Of a stretch of 64,000 bases of DNA, positions 34,324 through 45,794 are shown one piece after another; the stretch's first letter is position 1, and the number at the start of each line of letters is the position of its first letter. Below the pieces are notes generated by a model. The model had not been told where the DNA came from. It made no database searches and saw only the letters and a program-made list of their open reading frames with translations. The position numbers were made by a program, and so were the translations under genes. The DNA is taken from positions 124,001 to 188,000 of the forward strand of contig JAHLMK010000033.1 of NCBI GenBank assembly GCA_019915135.1, given 5' to 3'. The DNA comes from Strobilurus pachycystidiatus (taxonomy: Eukaryota; Basidiomycota; Agaricomycetes; Agaricales; Physalacriaceae).

Positions 34324-35348
34324 TTATTTTAATTTATTTTATTTTATTATTTATATTTTAGTTATTATTATTCTTCTATAAGAGTTATTAATATAATCTA
34401 ATTTAATTTAATTTAATTTAATTTAATTTAATTAATTTAATTAATTTTAGGATACAACCAAGATATCTTGTCAAGGTGGATTTTATAACAGATTATTATA
34501 TAATAATATCTACTTAATATTTAATAATTAATATTTAATATTTTTTCACTGTGTATCTGTACCTCCCCCCCCCTCCTACCCATTTATGGGTGTAGGGGGG
34601 GGGAGGGGAGTGCCGGCAGCCCACCCATTTATGGGGGTAGTTTTTATTTGGCCGGGAGAAGGGGAGTAGTGGTTTTTTTATTTATCCCAATATTAATTTA
34701 ATTAAAAAAGAATTAAAGTATAACTGCTTAACTTGAAAAGAATAAATTTAAGGTAAATATATGATAGATTAAAAAAGTTATTTTTGTATATTAAATTTTA
34801 AAATTAATTGTGAAATTTTTATTTTTTAATGTACAAAAAATATCTATTATTATAGTACATTAAAAAATTTTTAAAATGACAACTATTTATATTATAACTA
34901 ATTAAATATAAAAATTGTAATTTAGCTGTTAATACTTTATATTATTTGATATTTTTATAGATATAATTAATACAGTATTTAATAAATAAGTTAATTAGAT
35001 AAAAATTAACAATAAAAAACTAATTAACCATCTATGACATTAATCGTTGTTTGTTTAATTTATTAATTTATGGTTACTTATACCTAGGCTGTACAACGTA
35101 GACAATGAAATTTTTTTCTTTACATAGATTTTTATTATTTATACGTGGAAAATTTTAAATTTTTTTCCCTTACCATTCCTCCATATTATTATATATAATT
35201 ATATTTATATTATATTTATAGAAGTATGGATAGGGTTGTCAACGAAGGGAGTATGAAAAGTTATCTTCCACCATAAAAAAATAAATTTATTAAATTTAGT
35301 CTGTTATTATTAATAAAAAATGAGGACTAATACAGGTAAATTTAAATT
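34324..35348. other. spacer upstream of rps3
   Basis: No gene seen. TTTAA ladder at 34395-34450, GC cluster with CCCATTTATGGG palindromes at 34565-34660, otherwise AT-rich. Confidence 0.6.
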
Positions 35349-35421
35349 TGAAGACATCTGGGCTCGAACCAGAACCCTTTTTATTAAAAGTAAAACACTC
35401 TACCTATCGAGTTCTGTCTCC
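35349..35421 (-). tRNA. trnK: tRNA-Lys (UUU)
   Basis: Acceptor GGAGACA/TGTCTTC, anticodon stem TTTTA/TAAAA, loop CTTTTAA (anticodon TTT), T arm TCTGG-TTCGAGC-CCAGA. Confidence 0.94.
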
Positions 35422-36086
35422 AATAATAATCATAAATTTGGCCAATTTATAAAATAACTAAAACCTTACATTAAACCCTTCCAAATTGTTTTATTTAACC
35501 CCCCCCCCCTACTCCCATAAATGGGAGTAGGGGAGGAAAATTCCACTGAGAAGGGCCCTCAAAAAAAGGCCTTCCCATTTGACATGTATAAATATTAAGG
35601 GCCGGAAAAAAGGGGTGGCTCTTTTTTTAGATTAATTAACGCAGGGAGGGTGGGTGTGCGGGAGCGATACACTAATGTTAGGGAAAAAATAAAATAACTA
35701 CACCCTAAATTAAAAAAATCCTGCCAAATCTTGGCCCTTTTAATTAAATTTAATTACACCACTGCACCCATTTAAGAGTGTACGGAAGACCTTCCACGTG
35801 ATAAAGTTACAAAGCCAAAAATAAAATTCACCACGTAATTAAAACCCCTAGTTTATATTTAAGATTAAAATTTAAGTTAAAAAAGGCCATTAATGAAAAA
35901 AAGTTAAAAGTTAACGTAGACCCTTACAAAAAAAAAGGATGGTATTTATACTGCACTACCAAATATTAATAAAAAAAAAATTTTTTTTTACCACAGTAAG
36001 TGGAAGTAAAAGTGACAGTGCTAGTGATTTTTTTGGTTGGATGCTGCGATCCGCAGCAGGAAAGGGACAACAAAGTCAACTAAAAA
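35422..36086. other. spacer
   Basis: No gene seen. GC clusters at 35498-35540 and 35560-35660; poly-A and poly-T tracts. Confidence 0.55.
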
Positions 36087-36160
36087 ATGAGTTGATCAGA
36101 TTCGAACTAATATAAACCATTACCAAAAAATGGTGTTTTCCCTAATTAAACTACAACTCA
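36087..36160 (-). tRNA. trnQ: tRNA-Gln (UUG)
   Basis: Acceptor TGAGTTG/CAACTCA, anticodon stem CCATT/AATGG, loop TTTTGGT (anticodon TTG), T loop TTCGAAT. Confidence 0.9.
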
Positions 36161-36509
36161 AAAAAAAAAATTTTAATTTTGTTTTCTCCACCACCCACCC
36201 TCCCACCCTGAAATGGGGAAAGGGGGTCCGTCCCACCCCCACCCGCAAATGGGAACGGGAGGGCCGGGAGGAAATCTTCTGTTCCGTGCGAATGGGAGTA
36301 TTATCGCGCACAAACCGCACGGCAGGAAAATTTTTCACGAATAAAAGGAAACCTAATAACGCCTATTATTGTTGTGAAAATTAAATTCAAATTAAAATTC
36401 CACCGCCAAATCCTCCTCACCCTCCCCCCCCTACTCCCATAAATGGGTGGGAGGGGAGGGGGAGGGTGGGGAGTAGGGGTAAATGGAGAGAAAAAAAAAA
36501 GATGAATTA
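36161..36509. other. spacer with GC clusters
   Basis: No gene seen. GC-rich blocks at 36190-36270 and 36410-36480 with inverted CCCTCCC/GGGAGGG arms. Opposite-strand frames across them are mirror images and not genes. Confidence 0.6.
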
Positions 36510-36582
36510 AGCCGAAAAATGGAATTGAACCATTATCTAAATCTTACAAGGATATTGTTTTAACCAATTAAACTATGCCGAC
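36510..36582 (-). tRNA. trnT: tRNA-Thr (UGU)
   Basis: Anticodon stem ATATC/GATTT (one mismatch), loop CTTGTAA (anticodon TGT), T arm AATGG-TTCAATT-CCATT, acceptor GTCGGCA/TTTCGGC with a weak pair. Confidence 0.87.
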
Positions 36583-37268
36583 TTTATTTATTACACTTTT
36601 AATACCACTTTCACAAAAAATTAAACATAAAACAGTTAAGGAAGATTTGTTATTTCCCTACAATCCGACTAAATTTATCCTTTTTCAGTTCTTACTACTA
36701 TTAAGAAAAAAAGAAGAAGCGGGACTTTGACGATCCTCCGCCGGTAGGGGTAGACAATTTGGAGTAAACCAAAAATTAAATACAATGAAAATAAATTAAT
36801 TTAAATTTAAATAAATAAAAAATGTAGCTTAAAAAGCTAAAATTATTTTTTCACCTTCGGTTCTTTATATAAAAAATTTAATATAGATAAATCAATATAA
36901 AAATTTTATATACCACACCTCAGTGGTCCGTTATTAATTTGGAGCCCTCCCATTTATGGGAGAATGGGCAAATGGGATTATGGGTTAATGGGAGAATGGG
37001 AGAAGGGGGGCCCTTCCATTTATGGGGTTATGGGGTTATGGGATTATGGGATTATGGGACCCTCCAACTCAAAAAAATAAATGGGTGGGTGCCGTACATC
37101 CATCGACTAAAAGGGTGGGACACGTAAAAAAACACCTCCGCCGGCATTCAAGGGGTGCTGCAGCAGGGAGGTTTTACCTTACATATAAAAATACATAGGA
37201 TATCTATTTTTTATATTTTTTATATTATATATTTATTATTATTTTATTTATTTTTATTAAAGGTATTT
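36583..37268. other. spacer with ATGGG repeats
   Basis: No gene seen. 36945-37060 is a run of ATGGGAGA/ATGGGGTT/ATGGGATT units and CCATTTATGGG palindromes. Confidence 0.65.
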
Positions 37269-37340
37269 TGCCTCGGGAAAGACTTGAACTTCCATATTTA
37301 TAGCTTCAATATAACGCTTTTACCCCTAAGCAACCGAGGC
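37269..37340 (-). tRNA. trnF: tRNA-Phe (GAA)
   Basis: Acceptor GCCTCGG/CCGAGGC, anticodon stem TTATA/TATAA, loop TTGAAGC (anticodon GAA), T loop TTCAAGT. Confidence 0.94.
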
Positions 37341-37851
37341 TTTGGCTTTATATAACATAAAATTTAAATTTATTTAATTTATTTATTTATTTTTAATTAC
37401 GTGGAATTTAATTTTTTATTTTATTTATTTTTATTAATATTAAATAATAAAATTTATTTACGGAAGTCCACTAGTCCTCTGTTAGTAAAATTGTCCCCCC
37501 CATTTATGGGTCCCATAAATGGGGAGTATTACCGTAAACCGTAGTGAACTACCAAAAAAAAGGGGAGAGTAACCCACTTATGTTATATTTAATTTATACA
37601 ATTTTTATTAAATTAACTATCCTTTTTATTATCGCCGTAAACTAAGGATATTCTAATATCCAAATCCAAAATTAAATCCATCCAATTACTAATAAAAAAT
37701 GAAAATACCTTAAATCAAATAAATAAAAAAATTTTTCCCTTTATATTTAAGTGAGTAAAAAAAATTTAAATTAAAAATTAAATTTAATTAAATAACCATT
37801 AAAAAAAGGGGGGGGTTAAATCTAAACGGAAGGGTTATAAATTTATATTAC
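37341..37851. other. AT-rich spacer
   Basis: No gene seen. A CCCATTTATGGG palindrome pair at 37498-37525. Confidence 0.55.
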
Positions 37852-37922
37852 TGATCCTTACCAGAATCGAACTGATGCGGGCTCTTCGAAAAGGAGCTGT
37901 TCTACCACTATACTAAAGGACC
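37852..37922 (-). tRNA. trnE: tRNA-Glu (UUC)
   Basis: Acceptor GGTCCTT/AAGGATC, anticodon stem GCTCC/AGAGC (one mismatch), loop TTTTCGA (anticodon TTC), T loop TTCGATT. Confidence 0.9.
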
Positions 37923-38015
37923 TGCTTTATTATTAATTTTATACTTACTAATTAATAATTTAAAAATAAAATTAAATTATAAATATAAAAAGAAATAAAA
38001 ATTAATAAAAAGTTA

Positions 38016-38087
38016 TAGCGAAATTAGGAGTTGAACCTAAACTGAAAGATCATGAGCCTTACGTGCAAACCGTTACACTTTCTCGCT
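38016..38087 (-). tRNA. trnM: tRNA-Met (CAU), second copy
   Basis: Acceptor AGCGAGA/TTTCGCT, anticodon loop CTCATGA (anticodon CAT) on stem TAAGG/TCTTT (outer pair open), T arm TTAGG-TTCAACT-CCTAA. It differs from the copy at 27318, so one is likely initiator and the other elongator. Confidence 0.88.
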
Positions 38088-38638
38088 TTCTTAATTTAAA
38101 TTTTAATATTATTTAATTAATTTATGGTATTTTTTTTTTTTTATATTAGTTAAGATAGCCACCGGACCTTTTCATATAAATTTAATTTATTTTTATTATA
38201 TGATGACGTTTACGTAAAACAACTGCAACTTTTGAATTTAGGGCCATTAGTAAACGATGTCCTTAAAATAAATACTAATTACACTTATCCCATATGGATA
38301 TAAATACCTCTTATTTATTTTTATTTTTTTTCCCAATTTATCTTCCTTACCACTTCATCACTCCAAATTTGGGGCGGGCGGGGGGAGGGTAGTAAACATT
38401 TTTTTTTTTTCTTTAGTGACAGCAGGATTTGGATTTTACGGTGAATATTTTATGTAGTATTGACAGTGATAGCAAAAGTAATTTAATTTTATTATATACG
38501 TATTTATAAAAGTTAAATTTAATTTAATAAAAAATACACTATATAATAAAAATAAAAAATAAAAAATATAAAGGGTTATCGTATTTATAATAAATAATTA
38601 TAAATGGATTCACCCATAAACTAACTTTGAAGAAAAAG
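38088..38638. other. AT-rich spacer
   Basis: No gene seen. One copy of AAAGGGTTATCGTATT at 38570-38586 and a G-rich patch at 38365-38390. Confidence 0.55.
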
Positions 38639-38722
38639 TACGAACAAAGAGACTCGAACTCCTAAGGAATTTCTTCCACTTCTGCTTAAGAGAAGATTGT
38701 TTACCAATTTCAACACGTTCGT
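38639..38722 (-). tRNA. trnL: tRNA-Leu (UAA)
   Basis: Class II tRNA with a long variable arm. Acceptor ACGAACG/TGTTCGT, anticodon stem CTTCT/AGAAG, loop CTTAAGC (anticodon TAA), T arm AGGAG-TTCGAGT-CTCTT. Confidence 0.93.
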
Positions 38723-39088
38723 TATATTTTGTTCTCCATAAGCTAACCCACACTACCAAAACAAGAAAATTTAACTCAGTTTTAAGCATAGGTGTGGTTC
38801 AGATATAAAACCCACTACACGTATTAATCATTTAATTAAAAATTTTTTTAGTGAATTATTAAATTAAATTTAATTTAATTTAATTTTATTAAATTAATTT
38901 AATTAAAAGCAAATTCTAATTCTCTTCTTATAATTAAAATAAATTAATTAATTCTTTATTTAATTTTTATTTTAATAAAAAAAAGAAATAAAATTTGTTT
39001 CTTTTAAGTTTTTTTAATTTATTTTTTTTTTAATTTAATTAAAAAAAATTTCTTTAAAATTTTCACTACATATTGGCAATTTTTATTT
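38723..39088. other. AT-rich spacer
   Basis: No gene seen; TTTAA and TTAAA ladders. Confidence 0.5.
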
Positions 39089-39161
39089 AGGCCTTAAGAG
39101 GATTTGAACCTCTGTAAAAAGTATTAACAGTACTTCGCTTAAACCCCTCAGCCATAAGACC
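39089..39161 (-). tRNA. trnN: tRNA-Asn (GUU)
   Basis: Acceptor GGTCTTA/TAAGGCC, anticodon stem AAGTA/TACTT, loop CTGTTAA (anticodon GTT), T arm AGAGG-TTCAAAT-CCTCT. Confidence 0.94.
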
Positions 39162-40032
39162 TTTTAAATAAAAATAAATTAAAAAAACCACTCTACCCAT
39201 TTTACCTGGCCCTTAATATAAATACACGTCAAATTTTTAGGAGTGTCACGGCAGAAATTTGGAGGGCCGGCTCCCTCCCCCCCCCCCCACCCCACATTTA
39301 TGGGATGCGCAAGCCCATTTATGGGTCCCATTTATGGGACCCATTTACGGGTGGGAGGAGGGTTGGTCGGGTGGGAGTAGGGGAGGGGAGGAGGTATAGA
39401 CTAGACCTTCGCTTACCCTATAAAAGTGACGTAATATAAAAATAAGAAGTGAATCGGCAAAAAATTAAAAGTTGTCATTATAATTAAAATTATTTCTAAA
39501 AACATCCAGTACTCCCCTCCCCTCCCCTCCCCTTTGGGGAGGGGAGGGGAGGGGAGGGGAGGGGGAGGGGAGGGGGAGGGGGAGGGGGAGGGGGAGGGGG
39601 AGGGGGAGGGGGAGGGGGAGGGGGAGGGGGAGCACCCTGCCGTACGGCACCACCATAAAAAAAAAATAGGGTTATTTAAACAGGACATGACCAGTATACG
39701 TAAATGTGATTATGGTAATAATATAATTTATTTTTATTATTTAAATTTATATTTATATTTATATTTATATTTATATTTATATTTATAAAATACTGTTTTT
39801 AACCATTTCCGTATAACACCGTATTTGTATTTGTTTAGTAAGGTTGCGTACGGTTAAAAAAAATGAAAATGAATTTTTAATTTGCCGGCATAAAAATAAA
39901 GGGAGGATTTTTTTATTCGCTATTCTCTATTCTCTATTCTCTATTCTCTTCCAAAATTAACTTAATTAAATTAAATTAAATTAAATTAAATTAAGTTAAT
40001 ACGGCTTTGCTTTATTTCCGTTGTTGTTTTTA
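39162..40032. other. spacer with GC and AT minisatellites
   Basis: No gene accepted. GC cluster with CCCATTTATGGG palindromes at 39265-39390, an inverted CCCCTCCCC/GGGGAGGGG arm followed by about twelve GGGGGA units at 39508-39632, the palindrome GCCGTACGGC, then TTTATA units (39735-39785) and CTATT units (39915-39950). Confidence 0.75.
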
Positions 40033-40105
40033 CGTGGTAGGCGCGATTCGAACACGCACAAGCTCCTACCCAAAAAGAGTAACCAACCAATTAGTCGTCT
40101 ACCAC
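40033..40105 (-). tRNA. trnP: tRNA-Pro (UGG)
   Basis: Acceptor GTGGTAG/CTACCAC, anticodon stem CTCTT/AGGAG, loop TTTGGGT (anticodon TGG), T arm GCGTG-TTCGAAT-CGCGC. Confidence 0.94.
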
Positions 40106-41224
40106 TCAATTAAAAATATAAATATATTTAAATTATAGCTTATTGCATTTTATAATTTAACTTCAACTTTACGAAAATAATAGAAATTTATAAATTTCTA
40201 TTTTTTTAGCCGTACGGCAGAGACCCATTTGACCCAGTCGTTCCACATAAATGGCGACGATTAATTTTTTTTTATTATTTAGACTGGAGTACAGGCAAAA
40301 ATAAAAATAAAAATAAAAATAAAAATAAAAATAAAAATAAAAATAAAAATAAAAATTTAAATTAAAATTAAATACCCCTTCATAATTAATACAGGGAGTA
40401 CGTGCGGTGATGAGGGGGCAGTTTTTATTTGGGCGGGGGCGATGGGGGGGGGAGTTTTTATTTGGGCGGGGGAGACATATTAGATAATCCTTTCTTTGCC
40501 GGTATCCCTTTTATCTCTGCCTGCATCAGTGGAGCTGCGGAGGAAAATGGATGTAAAAAAAAAGAGGGTGATTAATTAAATATGATATAAAAAATCCACG
40601 TATTTAAATATAATAATAACAATCTTTAACATCAAATGTTTTTATAAATTAGTACTGCTAAACTATAAAAAAAAGTCAAAATTTTAAATTTTAAATTTTT
40701 TTCCCTTCATACCTCATAGTATTTACATTTGCAGCCTATCTAGAAATGTTCTATTTCTTAATTACGACATTAAACTACCCTCTCCACCCTTTATTAAATT
40801 TTTAATTAAAAGGTTTTTTTTCACCTCCCATTCCATTAATGGGAGATCCGGAGAGGTCCCTTATATTTTAAGGATTAATTTAATAATAAAACCAAAGGCA
40901 GACCTCCTAAATAAAAATTAAAAAAGTATAAATATTTTTAATTAATTACTTAGAACAAATAATTATTCTCCAACATAAATTGTCTTAACCATACCCCTTT
41001 TTTAAGATCTAAAAAAAAAATATAAACGCAATTTTTATTTTTAACTCCGTAAGTGTGAAATGAAAGGTATTAGGGTGATTAATCCAGAGTAGTTGATTAA
41101 AAAAATTTTTAATTTTTTTCTCCAGATAGATAAAAAAATGTTGGGAAACATACTTTTTTTTATTTTTATATTAATATCGGTGTCGACTAATAAAAATAAA
41201 AAAGGTATGAGTAAAAATAAATTA
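40106..41224. other. spacer downstream of rnl
   Basis: No gene seen. AAAAAT tandem units (40293-40358), two copies of AGTTTTTATTTGGGCGGGGG (40420-40472), the hairpin at 40175-40212 and a CCCATT/AATGGG palindrome near 40830-40850. Confidence 0.6.
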
Positions 41225-41681
41225 TAAGTTTAATAAGAAGCAATTGAATATAATCCAACCTTTTAACTCCTATTCTTAAAAAAAAATTAAAGAAGTTGCC
41301 TCTTTACCAAAGGGAAGTAATGTAATGGTGACACATTATGGAAAAAAATCTGCCAAGATTATCCTATTTAACCTAAAAGGCCTCGTTTATCGAATAGGAA
41401 AAGTCTTTAATTCTCTATTAAAATTAAAAGCTTCATTCGTTTTTAGTATCTAGAGGTTAGATTCTTGCTTTATATACTTTCAGCATTTATCTATTATGTT
41501 TGTGGCTACCCAACTATGCTAAAAAATAAAAAATTTTTTTTTAATATATAAATTTCTTTCTTTCAACAATTGGTACACTAGAGAAACACAGCCTATTGAT
41601 CCTTTCGTACTAGAAGGTCTGCCCCTTTTTACTATATTTTTCTTCAGAAGATAGGGACCATACTGACTCACGTCGTATTAA

Positions 41682-43031
41682 CAATTTTGTTATCGTAGGG
41701 ACTCTTTATTCTCTACTTCAGTAACTCACGCTACTGTTCAGACTATGTCTTCACCAATAAATTAATTACTAGTGCCGGATTTTCGTGGCAGGGTTATTAT
41801 TAGTGCTATTCACCTGCTAGTCGTTGAACCTTCATAACCTTAAATTTTTATTTTTCTCCTTAAGTCGCATAGCAGGTAAGGCTTCTTACTACTTCAACAA
41901 AAGCTTCTTCTCTCATTCCCCGCTTTACTACTCCATTTTTAGCCTTTGCAGCTACAAAAGTACGAATACGGTTGCGGGTACTTAAAAAATTTATTGAAAA
42001 TATATTTTCAATAAAATTTTTTATCGGAGAGAAAACGAAGATTAAATAAGAATTTACACTCAGTTATGCTTGGCTGCAAATTGTCTACCTTTATTACTAA
42101 GTAATAGACTTCCTTGCAATTTATCCAGTTTTACTTAGGCTCTTAAAAAAACTGGTACCCTTGAAATATTTAGATAAAAAAAATATTAACTCAACTTAAA
42201 CTACTCTTTATTTTTTTTATATTATTAAAGCGGAAGCCGTGTGCGTTTGTGCTTGAATATCGCTGTTAAAGCAGAACAAGTTTTATAAATTTGTTATAAA
42301 CCAATTCTATACACCATAGAAGAATGAAAATATGGTGAAACGGTATTTCTTAATAATTCTAAATTCTTTTGTCCTATTGTTAGTATTCATTGATCTTTTC
42401 GATCATATAATACTCCAGTATATATTCCTAGATTATTATTAATAGATAAAGCTAGTTCTTCTACTTCTTGTTTTGTAAAACTATTTGTATAAATACGTAC
42501 GCGACTTCTACCTTTATCAAAGTTACCATCTCCCATAATTAAATATGCTAAAACAATAGGATCCATTAGCTCCTTAATAATTTCAGGTACAATCTTAATA
42601 TATTTACCTGAATTTGGATCTAGCTTATAAAACATATCAAAATAGTAATTGAAAAAAGGTAGAGTTTTTGTTTTAATTCTATAATTAGTATAAACTTTAT
42701 CTTTAACTTTAATATCTACTGATCTAACCGGATTGGACATATAAGGACAAAGTAGTTCACCTATAAAATAAGCAAATTCTTTATAGGATTGACCAAAACT
42801 CATTTCTAATCTAGAATTAGAAGTGTGTGATGATCGATATAATCCTGCATCACTTAATATAAGTCCAATTAAAATAGAATGAAGTTCTTTAGAAGGTAAA
42901 GAACCGTTGCTGAAGGAGTTATTATTAGCAAGGCTGCTAAAGCTCCTCAAATAATACTTGAAAAATTTATTTTTATATTGCTTTAATATTATATTTTTAT
43001 TAAATACCAGTGGGCATACCAGTTTTAACGA
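41682..43031 (-). other. rnl intron 11, group I, at about E. coli 2584
   Basis: Exon GAGTTGGGT joins TTAATACGACG across the A-site region of the peptidyl transferase loop. The intron ends in G. P7 strands at 41750-41762 and 41812-41824; the HEG is upstream of the core. Confidence 0.85.
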
Positions 43032-43079
43032 ACCCAACTCGCGTACCCTTTTAATCGGCGAACAGCCGAACCCTTCCAA
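42294..43079 (-). CDS. LAGLIDADG homing endonuclease of rnl intron 11
   Basis: Ends TAA at 42294; TGA = Trp once. The frame enters the intron from the exon ([11 protein letters not shown] is exon-coded), so the true start is uncertain. Motif 1 is [17 protein letters not shown] and motif 2 is [15 protein letters not shown], the LAGLIDADG_2 type of fungal rnl and cox introns, both with their acidic residue. Full-length C-terminus ([14 protein letters not shown]), so probably active. Confidence 0.9.
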
Positions 43080-43429
43080 GCTTCTGCCCCCGGAGGATAG
43101 GATGAGTCGACATCGCTATATATATTAGTATGTCTTTTAATAAATCTTGAATTTTCGTCAAGGTAAGACTCTCTCGTCAACCAGTATAAAGAGTTCATTC
43201 TAGATTTATCTGGTTGTTAGCGTGAAGTCGTTGAGGGGTGATAATCCTTTTTTTTTACGTGTGTTCGTGATGATTAAATATTTTCCCTGCTGACACTCCA
43301 ATCTAAATTATTCTAACTTAAAAGATAATAAGTAAATTAAGCCTAAGGAACTCCCAGCATACAGCTAACATCTAAATTAATATTCCTATTAAAATTCCCC
43401 GATGTCCTGAACTTTTTAAAAATGAAATT

Positions 43430-43640
43430 TTTTTTTTTAATTTTTTAATTTTTAAATTTTTAAATTTTTAAATTTTTAAATTTATTAATTTATCAATTTA
43501 TTAATTTGGTTTTTTTTAAAGGGTTATAGTATTATATTATATATTTGGTTTTTTTTAAAGGGTGATAGTATTATATTATATATTATTTTTTTTAAAGGGT
43601 GATAGTATTATATTATATATTATTTTTTTTTCTGCCGGCA
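43430..43640. repeat. AT repeats in rnl intron 10
   Basis: TTTTTAAA ladder (43432-43480) then three units of TTTTTTTAAAGGGTGATAGT followed by ATTATATTATAT (43505-43620). Downstream of the second ORF and upstream of the intron core. Confidence 0.8.
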
Positions 43641-43715
43641 GTAATTATTAATTTTAATTTTTAATTAATTATTTATTTTTCTTTTTACTTAGTATTTATT
43701 AATTTTAATTTTTAA

Positions 43716-45587
43716 TTATTTATTTTTTTTATTTATTTTTATTTTCTTAAACTGTCATTCTTGGTTATGAATTGCATTTGCTTCTGCCTTATAACTAAAT
43801 AATGATTGTCTTAAATTTTTCTTGGCTTGCCGATAATCATAGGATGATCTTAGTTTATCTTCAGCTTCTACCAATTCCAGTAAATCTTGTTTTTCTGAGG
43901 CTCTAACCACTTTGCCAACTTTATTTTTAAGAGTGTTAGAATTAGCATTTAAATTAGTGATAACTTTATTATAATTTTTTTTTTCATTATATTCTCAATT
44001 TAATAATTTTTCTTTAAAATTTTCATAGCTTTCAATAGCTTGTTTTTTGTCATTATTATTAGAGTTCTTATCCAAACAAATATTTTGAGCTTTTTGAAAT
44101 TCTACCTTTAATTTAGCCATAATATTAGAGGGTACATTCGGATTTTGTCTCTCTCTTAAATCCGATTTTAAACCCTTTCTTAATTGACTTCTTTGGTTAT
44201 ATAAATAGTTAGCTAGATCTTTATTTGTATCTTCTGAACCCATACCTTTTAGTTCAGCATCTATAGCCTTTTCAACCTTTTTTAAATGATCTTTACCCGT
44301 ACTCATATTTAAACTAGTAGAACTGACATTAACAGATTGAGGCAAAGAAGTATTACTTACGTTGCTATATAAAGATAAAGATTTGTCAGATTGCCCATCA
44401 TTTTGATTAGGGAACTCCATTTGCACTTCACTGCCACTTTGAGTACTTAAATAACCACTGCTAGGAGTATCTAAACTAGAAGGGTTTAGAGGATGTGGAT
44501 CAAAATCTTCATCAAAATAAGGGTTAATTTGATTTTTTAAAAAAGTTCTACGTGGCTGAGCTATATTTAGTTCACTTTGAGAGATTGGAGCTGAATGACT
44601 TTCGATTAAAGCTGATTGACTTTGAGTGTTATGAGAAATTTCTGGTTGTTGAATATTCGTAGAATTTTGATTAATATTTTGATTTTGATTTTGATTTTGA
44701 CTATTATTTAATTCATATTCCTCTCTTTCTCTTAGTTGGAAAATTTCTTCTCTAACTTCCTTTATTAAAGTTTTAGAAGGTTTAAATTTAAAACAACAAA
44801 ATATAGATGATTGCAATTGAAAAATTCTATTTGAAAAAATATTTTTAATTAAGTTAAAAATTCAAATAATACCGTTAAAAAAACTAGCAATTCACCTTAA
44901 AAAATAAATACAAGAACTAATAATTCCTCTAAAAAATTTAAAAAAATTAAAAATAAAGCTAAAGTCAATTCCAATAAAACAATGGCTAAAAAAAGAAAAA
45001 ATATCATTTAATGAAAAAATTTTATTAAAGACCTTAAAAACTGAAACAAAAAACTTAAATCATACGGATTTCTTATAATATTTATATTTATTAATACTAA
45101 AATTGATAATTTTTAACACATTAACATATGTAAAAATATTAAAACATTTCCTTATTGTTGTTGTTGTTTTCGTTTTCAGCAACAAAAAAAAATAGTTTAT
45201 CTTTTTGATAATAAATTTAAATATAGTTATTATAGAATCTTTTTTTAAATAAATTTCAAAATAAAAAGATCTATTAATAGAAAAATATGAAAATAGTTCT
45301 TTTTGTAATCATTGTTTTACGTGGAGTTCTATAAATAAAAGGAGAATTAATCCTAGTAGTAATTTTATAACTTTATGTAAAAAAACTGGAGCTAGTTTAA
45401 CCACAAATACTAAAAAAGTAAAATTAAAAGCTAAATAAGGATAAATTAAATTACAAAATTTTTGTAAAAAATTTAAAAATTTATATGAGTAATAGCGTCG
45501 TATCAAGTGAGAAGTTAAAAAGTTGTTGTAAAGAAGATTCAGAATTAGTGTAACCATGATTATGTAACCTCTACGTAATTTTTTCAT
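43716..45587 (-). CDS. large membrane-type hypothetical protein in rnl intron 10 (623 aa)
   Basis: ATG at 45587 to TAA at 43716, reading several TGA as Trp. The first 250 residues are strongly hydrophobic with repeated Phe/Ile/Leu stretches (FTFLVFVVKLAPVFLHKVI, LLLGLILLLFIEL, FRGIISSCIYFLRWIASFFN), suggesting several membrane passes. Around residue 295 is a Gln/Asn tract (NSQNQNQNQNINQN), then a Ser/Asn/Pro-rich linker, and the last 190 residues are charged and helical (DHLKKVEKAIDAELKGMGSE, LRKGLKSDLRERQNP, EAEDKLRSSYDYRQAKKNLR), probably coiled coil. No LAGLIDADG, GIY-YIG or reverse-transcriptase motif. It is separated from the upstream ORF only by repeat copy 2. Function unknown; a plasmid-derived or selfish membrane protein is possible. 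Confidence 0.72.
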
Positions 45588-45595
45588 AATTGTGT

Positions 45596-45794
45596 ATAGT
45601 GGTTTACTTTTCTTTAAATAATTATTTTATTAAATATAAAGATTATAAAATGCTTAACCTCAAAAATATTAAAAATGCCACAAGTTGTCCCTTACTTTTT
45701 TCTTAATTATTTCATTAGTTTATATTTTATATGTTTAGTTTAATTTTTTTCTGTTTACTTTTTACCTTTATTTACTTTACAACAAATAATTAGA
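45596..45794 (-). repeat. dispersed repeat, copy 2
   Basis: Fills the gap between the stop of the first ORF (45795) and the start of the second (45587) in rnl intron 10. On the minus strand it runs AAGGTAAAAAGTAAACAG ... AATTAAGAAAAAAGTAAGGG ... ACAACTTGTGGCATTTTTAA ... TTTAAAGAAAAGTAAAC, near-identical over long blocks to 13310-13510. Confidence 0.92.

Noticed and set aside
39413..39788. Frames with PSPSPS or GEGEGE runs
   Set aside because: They are translations of the GGGGGA minisatellite; no start signal or homology.
41800..42290. Possible extra rnl exon between the intron 11 nuclease and the last exon
   Set aside because: The segment contains the P7 elements of intron 11 and no conserved rRNA block, so it is intron core.
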